Of a DNA stretch of 64,000 nucleotides, positions 1-8,692 are shown one piece after another. The stretch's first letter is position 1; every line of letters begins with the position of its first letter. Source of the DNA: Blastomonas sp. SL216 (GTDB lineage Bacteria > Pseudomonadota > Alphaproteobacteria > Sphingomonadales > Sphingomonadaceae); assembly GCA_026625625.1 (NCBI GenBank), contig CP113055.1:3331001-3395000 (forward strand), in the 5' to 3' direction. The notes beneath the pieces are model-generated. The model was not told the origin of the DNA, made no database searches, and saw nothing but the letters and a program-made list of their open reading frames with translations. A program made the translations under genes and the position numbers.

Positions 1-1
1 A

Positions 2-397
2 GCGATCATGAACATCATCAACAAGCGCGAAAGCCAGCGCATCATCCGCGCCGTCACCAAGCGCGACAAGGAAATCGCCCGGCGTATCGAGGACGAGATG
101 TTCGTCTTTGCCGACCTTATCCGGCTCGACGCCAAGGATCTGGGCACGCTGGTCCGTTCGATCGAATCCAAGCTGCTGGTTCCGGCGCTCAAGGGTGCGG
201 AAGACAAGCTGCGCGACAAGATGTTCGGCTGCATGTCCAGCCGCGCTGCGCAGTCGATTGCCGACGAGATCAACGATCGCGGACCGATGCCGATGTCCGA
301 AGTGCTCGAGGCGCAGCGCGCCATCATCCAGGCCGCCAAGCGCATGGCCGATGCGGGCGACATCGTGATCGGTGGCGGTGGAGACGAATATGTCTGA
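2..397 (+). CDS. fliG: Flagellar motor switch protein FliG (C-terminal part, cut by window edge)
   Basis: FliG is the C-ring protein that contacts the stator and generates torque. The reading frame is open to the left edge: codons before the first ATG at position 8 read Ala-Ile, so the gene starts outside the window. The visible 130 or so residues are the C-terminal torque domain, with the charged helix pattern 'LVRSIESKLLVPALKGAEDKLRDK' type (key residues R, E, K, D) followed by 'MFGCMSSRAAQSIADEI', typical of FliG. The tail is rich in glycine and acidic residues. Its stop codon overlaps the start of fliH (ATG at 390, stop at 395-397), so the genes are probably translationally coupled. Confidence 0.93.
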   Translation, partial: AIMNIINKRESQRIIRAVTKRDKEIARRIEDEMFVFADLIRLDAKDLGTLVRSIESKLLVPALKGAEDKLRDKMFGCMSSRAAQSIADEINDRGPMPMSEVLEAQRAIIQAAKRMADAGDIVIGGGGDEYV

Positions 398-1070
398 TCG
401 CCCGATCTCGATTATGGCCACCGGTGAAGCCCAGTTCATGCCGGTCTGGCAGATGCAGCCGGCGGCCAGCGCCTTTCGCCCGTCGCCGATCTTCTCGTCG
501 ATGGCCGATCTGGCCGAGGCCGATCTGCATGCCCAGCCGATGGATTATGGGCTCGACGCCATGGCCGATGACGACATGATGGTCGAGGAAGGTCCCTCGC
601 CCGAGGAAATGCTCGTCCAGGCCTATGATCAGGGTGTCGCCGATGGCATCGCCCAGGCCCAGGCCGAGATGCAGGCGAGCGATGGCGCAACCCAGGCGCT
701 GGCCCAGGCGATCGTTGCGCTGCGGCCCCAGCTTTCGCAGGGGCTTTGCGCGATGCTGCTGCACGCGATGAAGCAGATGCTCGAACGCTCCAGCGGTTTT
801 GCCGAGCCCGATGCCGCCGTGCTGGAAAAGCATTGCCGGTCGCTGGCGACGCTGGTCACCCGCGACATGCGCGGCAGCACTTTGCACCTGCACCCTGACG
901 ACCTGAAGCTGCTCGGCGATGCCGAATGCGGCCTGGTGCTGACCCCCGATGCATCGATCCGGCGCGGCACGGTTTCGCTTAACCATGCCGATGGATGGAT
1001 TGAGCAAGGAACCCAGCCGATGCTCGACGCCCTGCAGGGGCTGATCGACGATCTGGAGGGCGACCAATGA
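390..1070 (+). CDS. fliH: Flagellar assembly protein FliH
   Basis: FliH is the cytoplasmic stator-like regulator of the export ATPase FliI. The protein is weakly conserved and is called mainly from its place between fliG and fliI and its composition: an acidic N-terminal half (EEGPSPEEMLVQAYDQGVAD region, residues about 60-80), an Ala/Gln-rich helical middle, and a C-terminal FliH/NolV-like domain ending in 'LQGLIDDLEGDQ'. A GTG at 372 is also in frame, but ATG at 390 gives the short stop-start overlap with fliG that is used throughout this operon, so I prefer it (226 aa). The stop overlaps the fliI start by ATGA. Confidence 0.82.
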   Translation: MSDRPISIMATGEAQFMPVWQMQPAASAFRPSPIFSSMADLAEADLHAQPMDYGLDAMADDDMMVEEGPSPEEMLVQAYDQGVADGIAQAQAEMQASDGATQALAQAIVALRPQLSQGLCAMLLHAMKQMLERSSGFAEPDAAVLEKHCRSLATLVTRDMRGSTLHLHPDDLKLLGDAECGLVLTPDASIRRGTVSLNHADGWIEQGTQPMLDALQGLIDDLEGDQ

Positions 1071-2398
1071 TCGCGGCACAGGAAGAGGCGGTTCGCCAGT
1101 TCACCGACAAGGTGGCGTCGCTGGAAGCGGGGCCGCGCCGGGTCGGACGGCTGGTCGCGCATGAAGGCGGCATGCTGGAAGTGACCGGCTTCGATTATCC
1201 GATCGGCTACGGCGGATCGGTGCGCGCCGCCGATGGCCGCCGCATCCGCGCCGAAATCGCCGGTTTTCGCGGTTCGCGCGCGATGATGGTGCCGCTGGAA
1301 AGCGATGCGGCATTGCGCAGCGGCGCGCGCGTCGAACCCGACGCCCAGGCCAATATGGCGGTTGTCGGCGATGCCTTGCTCGGCCGGATCATCGGCCCGA
1401 TGGGCGAACCGCTCGACGGCCTGGGGCCGATCATCGCGCACGACCGCTGGCCGCTCGCCGGCAAGCGCGAGAATGTGCTCAACCGTGGCCGCGTGACCAA
1501 GACGATCGACCTCGGCGTTCGTGCGATCAACGCGCTGCTGACCGCAGGGCATGGCCAGCGCATCGCCGTGGCGGCTGGTTCGGGCGTCGGCAAATCGGTG
1601 CTGATCGGCCAGATCATCGGCTTTGCCGAAGCGGACATCATTGTCGTCGGGCTGATCGGCGAGCGCGGCCGCGAGGTCAGCGATTTTGTCGAGACCAAGA
1701 TGTCGGGGCCGATGAAGTCGCGCACCGTTACCGTTGCGGTTCCCGCCGACCACAGCCCGATCCTGCGCCTGCGCGCCGCCTTCCGCGCGACCGCGATCGC
1801 CGAATATTTCCGCAAGCAGGGCAAGAAGGTTTTGCTGATCATCGACAGCCTCACCCGCGTCGCGCATGCGCAGCGCGAGATCGGGCTGGCGCTGGGCGAG
1901 CCGCCGACGATGAAGGGCTATCCGCCTTCGGCGCTCGCGCTGATCCCCAAGCTGGTCGAGCGCGCCGGCAATGACAAGGAAAGCGGCGGATCGATCACCG
2001 CGCTGTACACCGTGCTGGCCGATGGCGACGATCTGGACGACCCGGTGGTCGATGGCGCGCGCGCGATTGTCGACGGGCATATCATCCTGTCGCGATCGAT
2101 GGCCGAGCAGGGCATCTTCCCCGCAATCGACATCGGCAAGTCGCTGAGCCGCGTCGCAACCGACATCATTCCCGATGAACATCGCCGCGCGATGGCGAAT
2201 TTCCGCCGAATCTGGTCCGCCTATGAGGAAAATCGCGACCTGCTGCTGATGGGGGCGTATCGCGAGGGATCGGACGCCAATATCGACGAGGCTGTGGCGC
2301 GCCGGCCCGATCTGCTGGCGTTCATCCGCCAGGGACCGCACGACCGGATCGACCTGGACGAGAGCGTCGCTGAACTGTTGCAGAGCTTTGGCGCATGA
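1067..2398 (+). CDS. fliI: Flagellum-specific ATPase FliI
   Basis: FliI is the hexameric ATPase that energises unfolding and delivery of flagellar export substrates at the membrane gate; it is related to the F1 beta subunit. At 443 aa it has normal family length. A Walker A motif AAGSGVGKS lies at about residues 169-177, and a Walker B stretch with LLIIDSLTRVAHAQREIG lies at about 255-272. The motif GERGREVSDF and the conserved GEPPTMKGYPPS segment follow the family. It starts in an ATGA overlap with fliH and ends in an ATGA overlap with fliJ. Confidence 0.97.
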   Translation: MIAAQEEAVRQFTDKVASLEAGPRRVGRLVAHEGGMLEVTGFDYPIGYGGSVRAADGRRIRAEIAGFRGSRAMMVPLESDAALRSGARVEPDAQANMAVVGDALLGRIIGPMGEPLDGLGPIIAHDRWPLAGKRENVLNRGRVTKTIDLGVRAINALLTAGHGQRIAVAAGSGVGKSVLIGQIIGFAEADIIVVGLIGERGREVSDFVETKMSGPMKSRTVTVAVPADHSPILRLRAAFRATAIAEYFRKQGKKVLLIIDSLTRVAHAQREIGLALGEPPTMKGYPPSALALIPKLVERAGNDKESGGSITALYTVLADGDDLDDPVVDGARAIVDGHIILSRSMAEQGIFPAIDIGKSLSRVATDIIPDEHRRAMANFRRIWSAYEENRDLLLMGAYREGSDANIDEAVARRPDLLAFIRQGPHDRIDLDESVAELLQSFGA

Positions 2399-2820
2399 GC
2401 CTGAAGCCCAAATCCTGGAAACGGGTGCACGCGGTGCGCGAGGCGCAGGTCAAGCTGGCCATCGGCGCCGCTGCCGCTGCGCAGCGCAACGAGGCCACGT
2501 TGGTCAACAATGCCGAGCGGCTGAAGCGGCTGCGCGACAATGCCTTTGATGCTGGGCACTGCGCCAATGGCGCGTCGCTGCACGCGCAGCTTGAGCTCGC
2601 CCAGCGCCTGATCCGCGCGGATGGCGAGATCAACGTCGCCTTGGGCCGGGCGCGGCAACACCTTGCCCAGGCGGAGCGGCAACGCACTGCCGCCTATATC
2701 GACCGTGAAACCACATCAAAGCTGCTGGGCAGAGCCATTGCAGCGGCGGATGAGACCGCCGAACGCAAGGCCGCGCGCCTGCCGCTCAAGAGAAAATATC
2801 CAAAGGAGGCAGAGGAATGA
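2395..2820 (+). CDS. fliJ: Flagellar export protein FliJ-like
   Basis: This is a 141-aa, strongly charged, helical protein placed between fliI and fliK, the usual position of FliJ, the coiled-coil stalk that links the FliI ATPase ring to FlhA. It has a Lys/Arg/Gln/Glu-rich, heptad-like pattern along its length and no membrane segment. Sequence conservation of FliJ is low, so the name rests on position, size and predicted coiled coil. It overlaps both neighbours by ATGA. Confidence 0.72.
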   Translation: MSLKPKSWKRVHAVREAQVKLAIGAAAAAQRNEATLVNNAERLKRLRDNAFDAGHCANGASLHAQLELAQRLIRADGEINVALGRARQHLAQAERQRTAAYIDRETTSKLLGRAIAAADETAERKAARLPLKRKYPKEAEE

Positions 2821-5129
2821 GCCAGGACATGATGCAGACGCTCTCGGGGTCGTCGCTGCTTTCACTTTCAATTGGCACGCTTCCTGCTGTCAAGTCTGGC
2901 ATGAGCCTTGACGCCAACCCCTTTGCCAGCCAGCTCGCGCTGATGTCCGGAACGGAAGCCTCCGTTGCGGGCATGCTTGCGCCTGCCGCCGTGCTGCCGG
3001 GGGCAGGCGAGGGCGCCTTTGCCGCAACGCTGGCGGATGTGGCTGTCCCTGCGCAGCCCAGCGCGCTGGCTGTGGACGGCGCTGCCATCACTGTGCCAGC
3101 AGCTGAAGCACCCAGCGTTGCGCCGGTACCGGTCGCACTTGCAACGCCCGTTGTCGCGCCGCTTCCCGAAGAGGCGAGTGCATCGCAGCTGATCGAGGCT
3201 GCGCTCACCGGGGCCGCTACGATCGCCCCGGCACCCGCTGCGCCCGTTGCCACGCCGGCCCAGGCGAAGGCCCCCGCCGCTCCGGTGGCAGAGCCCGAAG
3301 CCCCGAGCCTGCCGATCCAGGCCGGCACGCAGGTGCCGGTGACGGTGCAGCCGCTGCCGCGCGCAGCCGATGTGCCGCATCTGAAGAATCTGATCCGCTC
3401 CGATGCACCGATGCCGATTCAAGCCCAGCTTCCGGCCGAAGCCGAGCCTGTGGCGGCGGACAGCGTGAGCCCCGCCGCGCCGCGTCCGCGCAGCCGCGCC
3501 GAGAATGCGGACGAGACGATCCAGGTCGAAACGCCGATCGTGCACGCCCTGCCGCTGGCGATCGCGCCGGTTCAGGCGCCTCGTCCCGAAACACCGGTGA
3601 CCGATCTGGGGACCACCCGTATCGCCGCCGAAGCCGCGCCGGAAGCGCCGCGCCAGCCCGCCGCCCTGCATGAGGCGGCAGGTCCGGTTCAGCCCGCCGC
3701 GCGCGCACCGATCAGCGATCCGCTGACGGCCGCCCAGGCCCAAGCTCCGCTCGGACAGTCAGCTGCGGCCGCGGTCGATCCTGTGGCCCCGGCACCCCTC
3801 GCGCCCGCGCCTCTGGGCGTGACAGCAGAGTCCGTGGCCGAGGTTGATCAGCCCATTTCGGCTGAGACCGCCGCGCCGACGACCCTCTCCTCTGAGCTGC
3901 CGCATGGGCGCAAGGCGCGCCTGGCTCAGGCTCCGATCGAGACTGTCCAGCCTGCCATCGTGCAACCGATGCCCATGGCTGCGGTGGCTGATGCCCCCGT
4001 TGTGCCCGCGCCGGTGGTCAGCGAAGCCGTCGCTGCGCCGATCGATACACTGACGCCCCGTGCCGCACGGTCCGCGCCCGCACAGCAGCCCGGCATCCCG
4101 GCACCCGCCGCCGCCGCGCCGCAACCGGGCCAGCTGATCTCGCCCGCCCCGGATCAGGCCGCAGCCACGCCGCCCGCACCGGCCGCACCGCTCGTGCAGT
4201 CGGTTGAACAAACCATCACCGCCGCAGCGCCGACATTGCCGCAGGGCGTAGCGCAGCCCGCACCTCAGGCTCAGGCTCAGGCCCAGGCCCAGCTCCAGGT
4301 TCAGCCCGCAGCCCCGGCGCAGGTCCCCGATGCCGCTGAGGCTGCACCCATGGCGATGACCGCTCCGGCCCAGGCACAGACCGCAGCGCCCGCTCCGCGC
4401 ACCAGTGCGACGCGCGCGCCGATCAGCGCGCCTGCGCGCCGCATGGTCGAAGGTGCAGTCCAGGCGCCGCGTCCGGCAGAGGCCCTGTCGGCATTGTTCG
4501 ACCTGGCCGATCCCGGCATCCAGCCTGCGATCTCCAGCCTCAGCGCCGAACAGGGCGTCGTCCAGTCGATCGAGGCTGTGCCGCCCGCCTGGGCCGCCGC
4601 GCTCAACGCCGTGAGCCCCCAGGTCCAGCAGCCCGCCAATGTTGGCGCGCCCCTCGGCGCTTCCAATCCGGCGCAGGTTCCGGTCCAGAATCTGGCCTTT
4701 GATGCCGGTTTCGTCGCGGGCATCGAAAGCCAGATCGCGCGGCTCGCCGATGGCGGGCAGATGGTGAAGATCCAGGTGATGCCCGAGCATCTCGGCCGCA
4801 TCGATATCGAGATGCTGGCCGGACCCGAGCGTGACCAGGTGCGCATCGTGACCGAGCATGACGCAGTTCGCGATACGCTGGTCAGCTCGCAGCACCGGCT
4901 GGAGCAGGATCTGCGCGCCAATGGCCAGCGCAATGCCGAAGTGACCGTCGAACTGCGCCAGCAGTCGCCCGGAACGCAGAACGGATCGGCGCAGCAGCAG
5001 CAGCGCGGCCAGTCCGGTGCGGAAAGCGCCTCGGCGCGTGATGCCGCACAACGCGCAACCACGTCCGACGGACAGGCCGATGCGGCCCCCGCACCCCGAC
5101 GTCCGCGCGGCAATGTCCGCTACGCTTGA
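2817..5129 (+). CDS. fliK: Flagellar hook-length control protein FliK
   Basis: FliK is the secreted molecular ruler that measures the hook and switches export specificity. At 770 aa it is long for the family. Residues about 1-640 are low-complexity, Ala/Pro/Gln/Val-rich ruler sequence, including a short Gln-Ala dipeptide run near residue 485. The conserved C-terminal switch domain lies at about residues 640-715, with the pattern 'MVKIQVMPEHLGRIDIEML' and then a helix 'VRDTLVSSQHRLEQDLRANG', which matches the Flg_hook family. The tail is Gln-rich and basic. It follows fliJ with an ATGA overlap. Confidence 0.92.
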   Translation: MSQDMMQTLSGSSLLSLSIGTLPAVKSGMSLDANPFASQLALMSGTEASVAGMLAPAAVLPGAGEGAFAATLADVAVPAQPSALAVDGAAITVPAAEAPSVAPVPVALATPVVAPLPEEASASQLIEAALTGAATIAPAPAAPVATPAQAKAPAAPVAEPEAPSLPIQAGTQVPVTVQPLPRAADVPHLKNLIRSDAPMPIQAQLPAEAEPVAADSVSPAAPRPRSRAENADETIQVETPIVHALPLAIAPVQAPRPETPVTDLGTTRIAAEAAPEAPRQPAALHEAAGPVQPAARAPISDPLTAAQAQAPLGQSAAAAVDPVAPAPLAPAPLGVTAESVAEVDQPISAETAAPTTLSSELPHGRKARLAQAPIETVQPAIVQPMPMAAVADAPVVPAPVVSEAVAAPIDTLTPRAARSAPAQQPGIPAPAAAAPQPGQLISPAPDQAAATPPAPAAPLVQSVEQTITAAAPTLPQGVAQPAPQAQAQAQAQLQVQPAAPAQVPDAAEAAPMAMTAPAQAQTAAPAPRTSATRAPISAPARRMVEGAVQAPRPAEALSALFDLADPGIQPAISSLSAEQGVVQSIEAVPPAWAAALNAVSPQVQQPANVGAPLGASNPAQVPVQNLAFDAGFVAGIESQIARLADGGQMVKIQVMPEHLGRIDIEMLAGPERDQVRIVTEHDAVRDTLVSSQHRLEQDLRANGQRNAEVTVELRQQSPGTQNGSAQQQQRGQSGAESASARDAAQRATTSDGQADAAPAPRRPRGNVRYA

Positions 5130-5168
5130 ACTTTTGAATGCAAGAAATTCTCTTGAGGGAACCGAGAA

Positions 5169-5735
5169 ATGGCTGAAACCGAAAAGGAACCGAAAAAGAA
5201 GGGCGGCATGGTCAAGAAGCTGCTCATTCCGCTTGTCGCCGTCCTGGTTCTGGGCGGTGGCGGTGCGGCTGCAGGCTTTTTTGCCGCCGGCATGGTGGGT
5301 GGCGGGGAGCATGAAGACCCCAATGCGCCCAAGGTGGTGCTGAAGGATGGCACGACCGTGTCCGCCAAGGCCGCAGGGCTGAAGCAGGTCGCATCGGGCA
5401 GCCATCTCGATGCCAAGTTCAAGGTCACCTATCTGCCGATCGAAGAGCCTTTCACCGCCAATCTGCGCGGCGGCGGCGGCTTCGCCCAGATGTCGCTCGC
5501 GGTGTCGACCTATTTCGACGAGAAGGTCCCCGCCGCGCTGACCGAGCACAATATCGCGATCCGCTCTGCGGTGCTGATGTCGATCAGCGAGTTCGATCCG
5601 GTTCAGCTTGAAACGCTCGAGGGCAAGGAGATGCTCAAGGGGCAGCTCAAGAAGGTGATCAACGACGTGCTTGTCGACAAGACCGGATTTGCCGGGGTCG
5701 AGGACGTCTATTTCACCAGCTTCGTGGTTCAGTAA
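5169..5735 (+). CDS. fliL: Flagellar basal body-associated protein FliL
   Basis: FliL is a single-pass inner-membrane protein that surrounds the stator and supports motor function. The 188-aa product has a short Lys/Glu-rich cytoplasmic head, a transmembrane helix at about residues 17-40 ('LLIPLVAVLVLGGGGAAAGF'), a linker, and a periplasmic stomatin-like domain ending 'DVYFTSFVVQ', a typical FliL C-terminus. A gap of 39 bp separates it from fliK. A GAGGGAACCGAG stretch just upstream can act as the ribosome-binding site. Confidence 0.92.
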   Translation: MAETEKEPKKKGGMVKKLLIPLVAVLVLGGGGAAAGFFAAGMVGGGEHEDPNAPKVVLKDGTTVSAKAAGLKQVASGSHLDAKFKVTYLPIEEPFTANLRGGGGFAQMSLAVSTYFDEKVPAALTEHNIAIRSAVLMSISEFDPVQLETLEGKEMLKGQLKKVINDVLVDKTGFAGVEDVYFTSFVVQ

Positions 5736-5755
5736 GCCCAAGATCGAGAGCGCAG

Positions 5756-6688
5756 ATGAGCAGCCCCGATACCATCCTGGATGCCGCAGACGGCGCGACC
5801 CCGGCCCAGGCCGAGCGTCGCCCGGCCGAGCACAGCTTTGCCAAGGCCGATGCCGATCAGAAGACGGTGGTGCCGGTGCTGCGCCGGGTCGCGCGATCGA
5901 TGTGTGTCGGCCTGCGCAATGCGCTGGAGCCGATTGCCGGGGTCAAGCTGCGCGTCGATGCGCCCGATGCCGAGTTCACCCAGTTCGACGTCTGGTGCGA
6001 CCGCCAGGCCGAGCTGGTCAGCATCAGCCAGTTTCAGCTCGCCCCGATGCAGGGCCGCGTGCTGCTGAAGATGGAGCCGGTGTTCGTCTCGGCGATGCTC
6101 GATGCGTTCTTCGGCGGTGCCCCGCGCGAGATGGCCGCGCCCAAGAAGGAATTCACCCAGACCGATATCCGCCTGATCGGCCGTGTCGCACGCGCCATCG
6201 GCGAGCGGGTGGGTGCATCCTGGAACGAGGTCGGCAGCTTTTCCTGCCACGCCGCAGGCCATTCGACCACGGTCGACGGCGCGCGCGTTGCCTCGCCCCA
6301 GGCGCGGATGGTGGTGCAGCGCTTCCGCATCACGCTGCCCGACAATATCCGTTACGAGCTTGAGCTGGTCTATCCGCTCGATGGCCTGCAGGCCGCCGAA
6401 CAGTGCCTGACGCCTGCCGGCTTTACCGACGAGCAGCTGCCCGATCCGGCTTGGCGCGACCAGATGTCGCAGGCACTGGCGCATGTGACGCTGCCGGCGC
6501 GGTCGGTGCTGGCCCGTCCGGTGCTGACCCTGCCGCAGCTGGCCGATCTGAAGCCCGGCGACATCATTCCCATTCCACCGGCGCGCAACCTGCCGCTGAT
6601 CATCGGCGACCGCATTTTCGCGCGGGGCAGCCTGGGTGAACAGAACGGCCTGGCGGCGTTCCGCATCGAAACCATAGAAAGAGGATAA
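5756..6688 (+). CDS. fliM: Flagellar motor switch protein FliM
   Basis: FliM is the middle C-ring subunit that binds CheY-phosphate and transmits switching to FliG. The 310-aa product has the CheC-like middle domain (FDVWCDRQAELVSISQF, then a GRVLLKMEPVFVSAMLDAFFGG segment) and the C-terminal SpoA domain that partners FliN ('LPQLADLKPGDIIPIPP'). Family length is normal. The extreme N-terminus reads SSPDTILDAADGA and lacks a clear copy of the usual EIDALL CheY-binding motif. It sits 8 bp ahead of fliN. Confidence 0.93.
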   Translation: MSSPDTILDAADGATPAQAERRPAEHSFAKADADQKTVVPVLRRVARSMCVGLRNALEPIAGVKLRVDAPDAEFTQFDVWCDRQAELVSISQFQLAPMQGRVLLKMEPVFVSAMLDAFFGGAPREMAAPKKEFTQTDIRLIGRVARAIGERVGASWNEVGSFSCHAAGHSTTVDGARVASPQARMVVQRFRITLPDNIRYELELVYPLDGLQAAEQCLTPAGFTDEQLPDPAWRDQMSQALAHVTLPARSVLARPVLTLPQLADLKPGDIIPIPPARNLPLIIGDRIFARGSLGEQNGLAAFRIETIERG

Positions 6689-6696
6689 ATCCCGAC

Positions 6697-7047
6697 ATGA
6701 GCGATATGACCGAAGCACCGCTGCTGGGCGCACCGGCAGACCCCTTCGACATGGGCGGCAACGGATTGCACGAGGCGGCAAATCATTACCGCTTCCTGGC
6801 GGACATCCCCGTGCGGCTTTCGGTCGAGGTCGGCAGCGCATCGCTGCGGCTGGCGGAAATCATGGAGCTTTCCGAAGGATCGGTGGTCGAGCTGGACCGC
6901 CAGGCCAATGATCTTCTGGATATCAACGTAAATGGCACGCTGGTTGCAAGAGGGGAAGTCGTGACCATCGATGGCCGGTTCGGAATCCGGGTGGCCGAGG
7001 TGGTGTCGAAAAACGTCGGCCACGCACGGGTCGAACGGCGCATCTGA
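6697..7047 (+). CDS. fliN: Flagellar motor switch protein FliN
   Basis: FliN forms the bottom of the C-ring and docks the FliH-FliI export complex. The 116-aa product is a single SpoA domain with a short N-terminal extension. The core has 'FLADIPVRLSVEVGSASLRL', 'EGSVVELDRQANDLLDINVNG' and 'LVARGEVVTIDGRFGIRV', all standard FliN landmarks. It follows fliM closely. A large hairpin separates it from fliO downstream. Confidence 0.95.
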   Translation: MSDMTEAPLLGAPADPFDMGGNGLHEAANHYRFLADIPVRLSVEVGSASLRLAEIMELSEGSVVELDRQANDLLDINVNGTLVARGEVVTIDGRFGIRVAEVVSKNVGHARVERRI

Positions 7048-7060
7048 CCGGACTGCTTTG

Positions 7061-7113
7061 CAAGTCCCTGTCGCAAGCGCCGGATGATCCGGCGGCACGG
7101 CGACAAGGACTTG
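7061..7113 (+). repeat. Two-tier hairpin between fliN and fliO
   Basis: The outer arms 7061-7074 and 7100-7113 pair over 14 bp with a single A-C mismatch. Inside the loop a second perfect 7-bp stem is formed by CGCCGGA (7078-7084) and TCCGGCG (7088-7094). No T-run follows, so this does not look like a classical terminator. It lies entirely in the 79-bp gap between fliN and fliO. It may be an RNA stabiliser, a processing site or an attenuator; its role is inferred only from its structure and place. Confidence 0.7.
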
Positions 7114-7126
7114 GAAGCGGACCGGC

Positions 7127-7480
7127 ATGACCTATTACATCATCAAACTCCTGATCATGCTGCCGGTGATGGGCGGCATGATCTACGGCAGCCTCTGGCT
7201 CTACCGCAAATACCAGCCCGGCATGATGGCCCGGCTCGAGATGGGCGGCCAGCAGCGCGAGCTGAAGGTGACCGAAACGGTCAGCATGGGGGTTTCGGGC
7301 AAGCTCGCGGTCGTCGAGTTCGCCGGACAGAAAATTCTGCTTTCGGTAACGCGTGCGCGGATCGACACGATCGCCAGCGCCGATGCCGGAACCGGTTCGG
7401 CCAGCGCTACACCCCCCCCGGCGGCGCTGGCCGGACATAACCGCGATCTGCTTTCCGCCCTTCGGGAGCGCGGCGCATGA
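7127..7480 (+). CDS. fliO: Flagellar biosynthetic protein FliO
   Basis: FliO is a small single-pass membrane protein that helps assemble the FliP ring of the flagellar export gate. The 117-aa product starts with one hydrophobic helix (residues about 2-22, '[20 protein letters not shown]') followed by a cytoplasmic domain with '[23 protein letters not shown]', a pattern shared by FliO proteins. It lies directly before fliP, as is usual, and overlaps it by ATGA. Confidence 0.85.
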   Translation: MTYYIIKLLIMLPVMGGMIYGSLWLYRKYQPGMMARLEMGGQQRELKVTETVSMGVSGKLAVVEFAGQKILLSVTRARIDTIASADAGTGSASATPPPAALAGHNRDLLSALRERGA

Positions 7481-8397
7481 GCGTTTTCCTCTCTGCACAG
7501 AGTTGGGTCCGCAAGACCGCTGCAGCAGCGCTGCTGGCGCTGTCCCTGGTGACGGCTGCCACCCCCGCCATCGCGCAGCAGGCACCGGCACCCGCCGCTG
7601 CCGCCCCTGCAGCGACCGGCGCTGCGACCGATCCGGCAGCCCCCGCTGCGCCTGCCGCCAACCCGGTCACGGTCCCGGCCCAGACCGCCACCGGCTCTGC
7701 CACCGGCACGCCCGGCGCGTCCGAAGCGCTCAGCCAGGCGCTTGACGATGTCGCCGGCAATGGCAAGCCGCTCACGCTCAGCTTGCAGATCCTGGTGGTC
7801 ATGGGTCTGCTCACCATCCTGCCGTCGATGGTGCTGATGATGACCAGCTTCACGCGCATCATCATCGTGCTGTCGATCCTGCGTCAGGCGCTGGGCCTGC
7901 AGCAGACGCCGCCCAATCAGGTGCTGATCGGCCTCGCGCTGTTCCTGTCGATGTTCGTGATGGCCCCCACATTCACCCAGATCAACGACCGTGCGGTCGG
8001 ACCCTACGCCGCCGATGCGATCGAGCTGGAGACTGCGGTGCAGATCTCGGCGCAAGAATTCCACAAGTTCATGATCAAGCAGACGCGCCAGACCGACCTC
8101 AAGCTGTTCATGGACATGGCCAAGGCCAAGCCCGTCGCCGCGCCGAAGGACATTCCGTTCTCGATCCTGCTGCCTGCCTTTGTCACCAGCGAGCTCAAGA
8201 CCGCGTTCCAGATCGGCTTCATGATCTTCCTGCCGTTCCTGGTCATCGACCTTGTCGTCGCCTCCACGCTGATGGCGCTGGGCATGATGATGCTGTCACC
8301 CACGATCATATCGATGCCGTTCAAGCTGCTGCTGTTCGTGCTGGTCGACGGCTGGGCGCTCACCATGGGCTCGCTCGCCGGTTCGTTCGTGAACTGA
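7477..8397 (+). CDS. fliP: Flagellar export gate protein FliP
   Basis: FliP is the main ring-forming subunit of the FliPQR export gate. The 306-aa product has an N-terminal cleavable signal sequence ending near AIAQQAPA (about residue 30), an Ala/Pro-rich linker, and the conserved FliP body: '[20 protein letters not shown]', '[18 protein letters not shown]', '[19 protein letters not shown]', and the late pair of membrane segments with '[13 protein letters not shown]'. The Ala/Pro linker accounts for its being longer than the enteric protein. It overlaps fliO and precedes fliQ by 22 bp. Confidence 0.97.
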   Translation: MSVFLSAQSWVRKTAAAALLALSLVTAATPAIAQQAPAPAAAAPAATGAATDPAAPAAPAANPVTVPAQTATGSATGTPGASEALSQALDDVAGNGKPLTLSLQILVVMGLLTILPSMVLMMTSFTRIIIVLSILRQALGLQQTPPNQVLIGLALFLSMFVMAPTFTQINDRAVGPYAADAIELETAVQISAQEFHKFMIKQTRQTDLKLFMDMAKAKPVAAPKDIPFSILLPAFVTSELKTAFQIGFMIFLPFLVIDLVVASTLMALGMMMLSPTIISMPFKLLLFVLVDGWALTMGSLAGSFVN

Positions 8398-8419
8398 CGC
8401 GCCAGGACGGACCCGGAAC

Positions 8420-8692
8420 ATGGAACAGACCGACTATTTCATTGGCCTGGCGCAGCAGACGCTGTGGATTACCGCGCTGGCTTCGGCCCCGCTGCTGATC
8501 CCCGCATTGCTGGTCGGCGTGCTGCTGGGCATGGTCCAGGCGGCCACCTCGATCAACGAGGCGACCTTGAGCTTCGTGCCCAAGCTGGTCGTGCTGGGCG
8601 TCATTCTCGCCCTGTTCGGTGGATCGATCCTGTACCTGATCGCCGACTTCACGGTCGAGATCTACAGCCGCATTCCGGACCTGCTGCTGTGA
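8420..8692 (+). CDS. fliQ: Flagellar export gate protein FliQ
   Basis: FliQ is a small two-helix subunit of the FliPQR export gate. The 90-aa length is standard. Two hydrophobic hairpin helices are visible (residues about 13-37 and 50-76), with the conserved 'VGVLLGMVQAATSINEATLSFVPKL' landmark between them. Its TGA stop sits inside the GTGA that begins fliR, so fliR translation is probably coupled. Confidence 0.96.
   Translation: MEQTDYFIGLAQQTLWITALASAPLLIPALLVGVLLGMVQAATSINEATLSFVPKLVVLGVILALFGGSILYLIADFTVEIYSRIPDLLL

Noticed and set aside
629-2341. Minus-strand frame of 570 codons opposite fliH and fliI
   Set aside because: It is antisense to well-recognised flagellar genes and has His/Arg/Asp-rich shadow composition.
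8464-8688. Upstream extension of fliR inside fliQ
   Set aside because: It overlaps fliQ in another frame and gives an Arg/Gly/Pro-rich tail unlike any FliR. The GTG at 8689 in a GTGA overlap gives the normal length.
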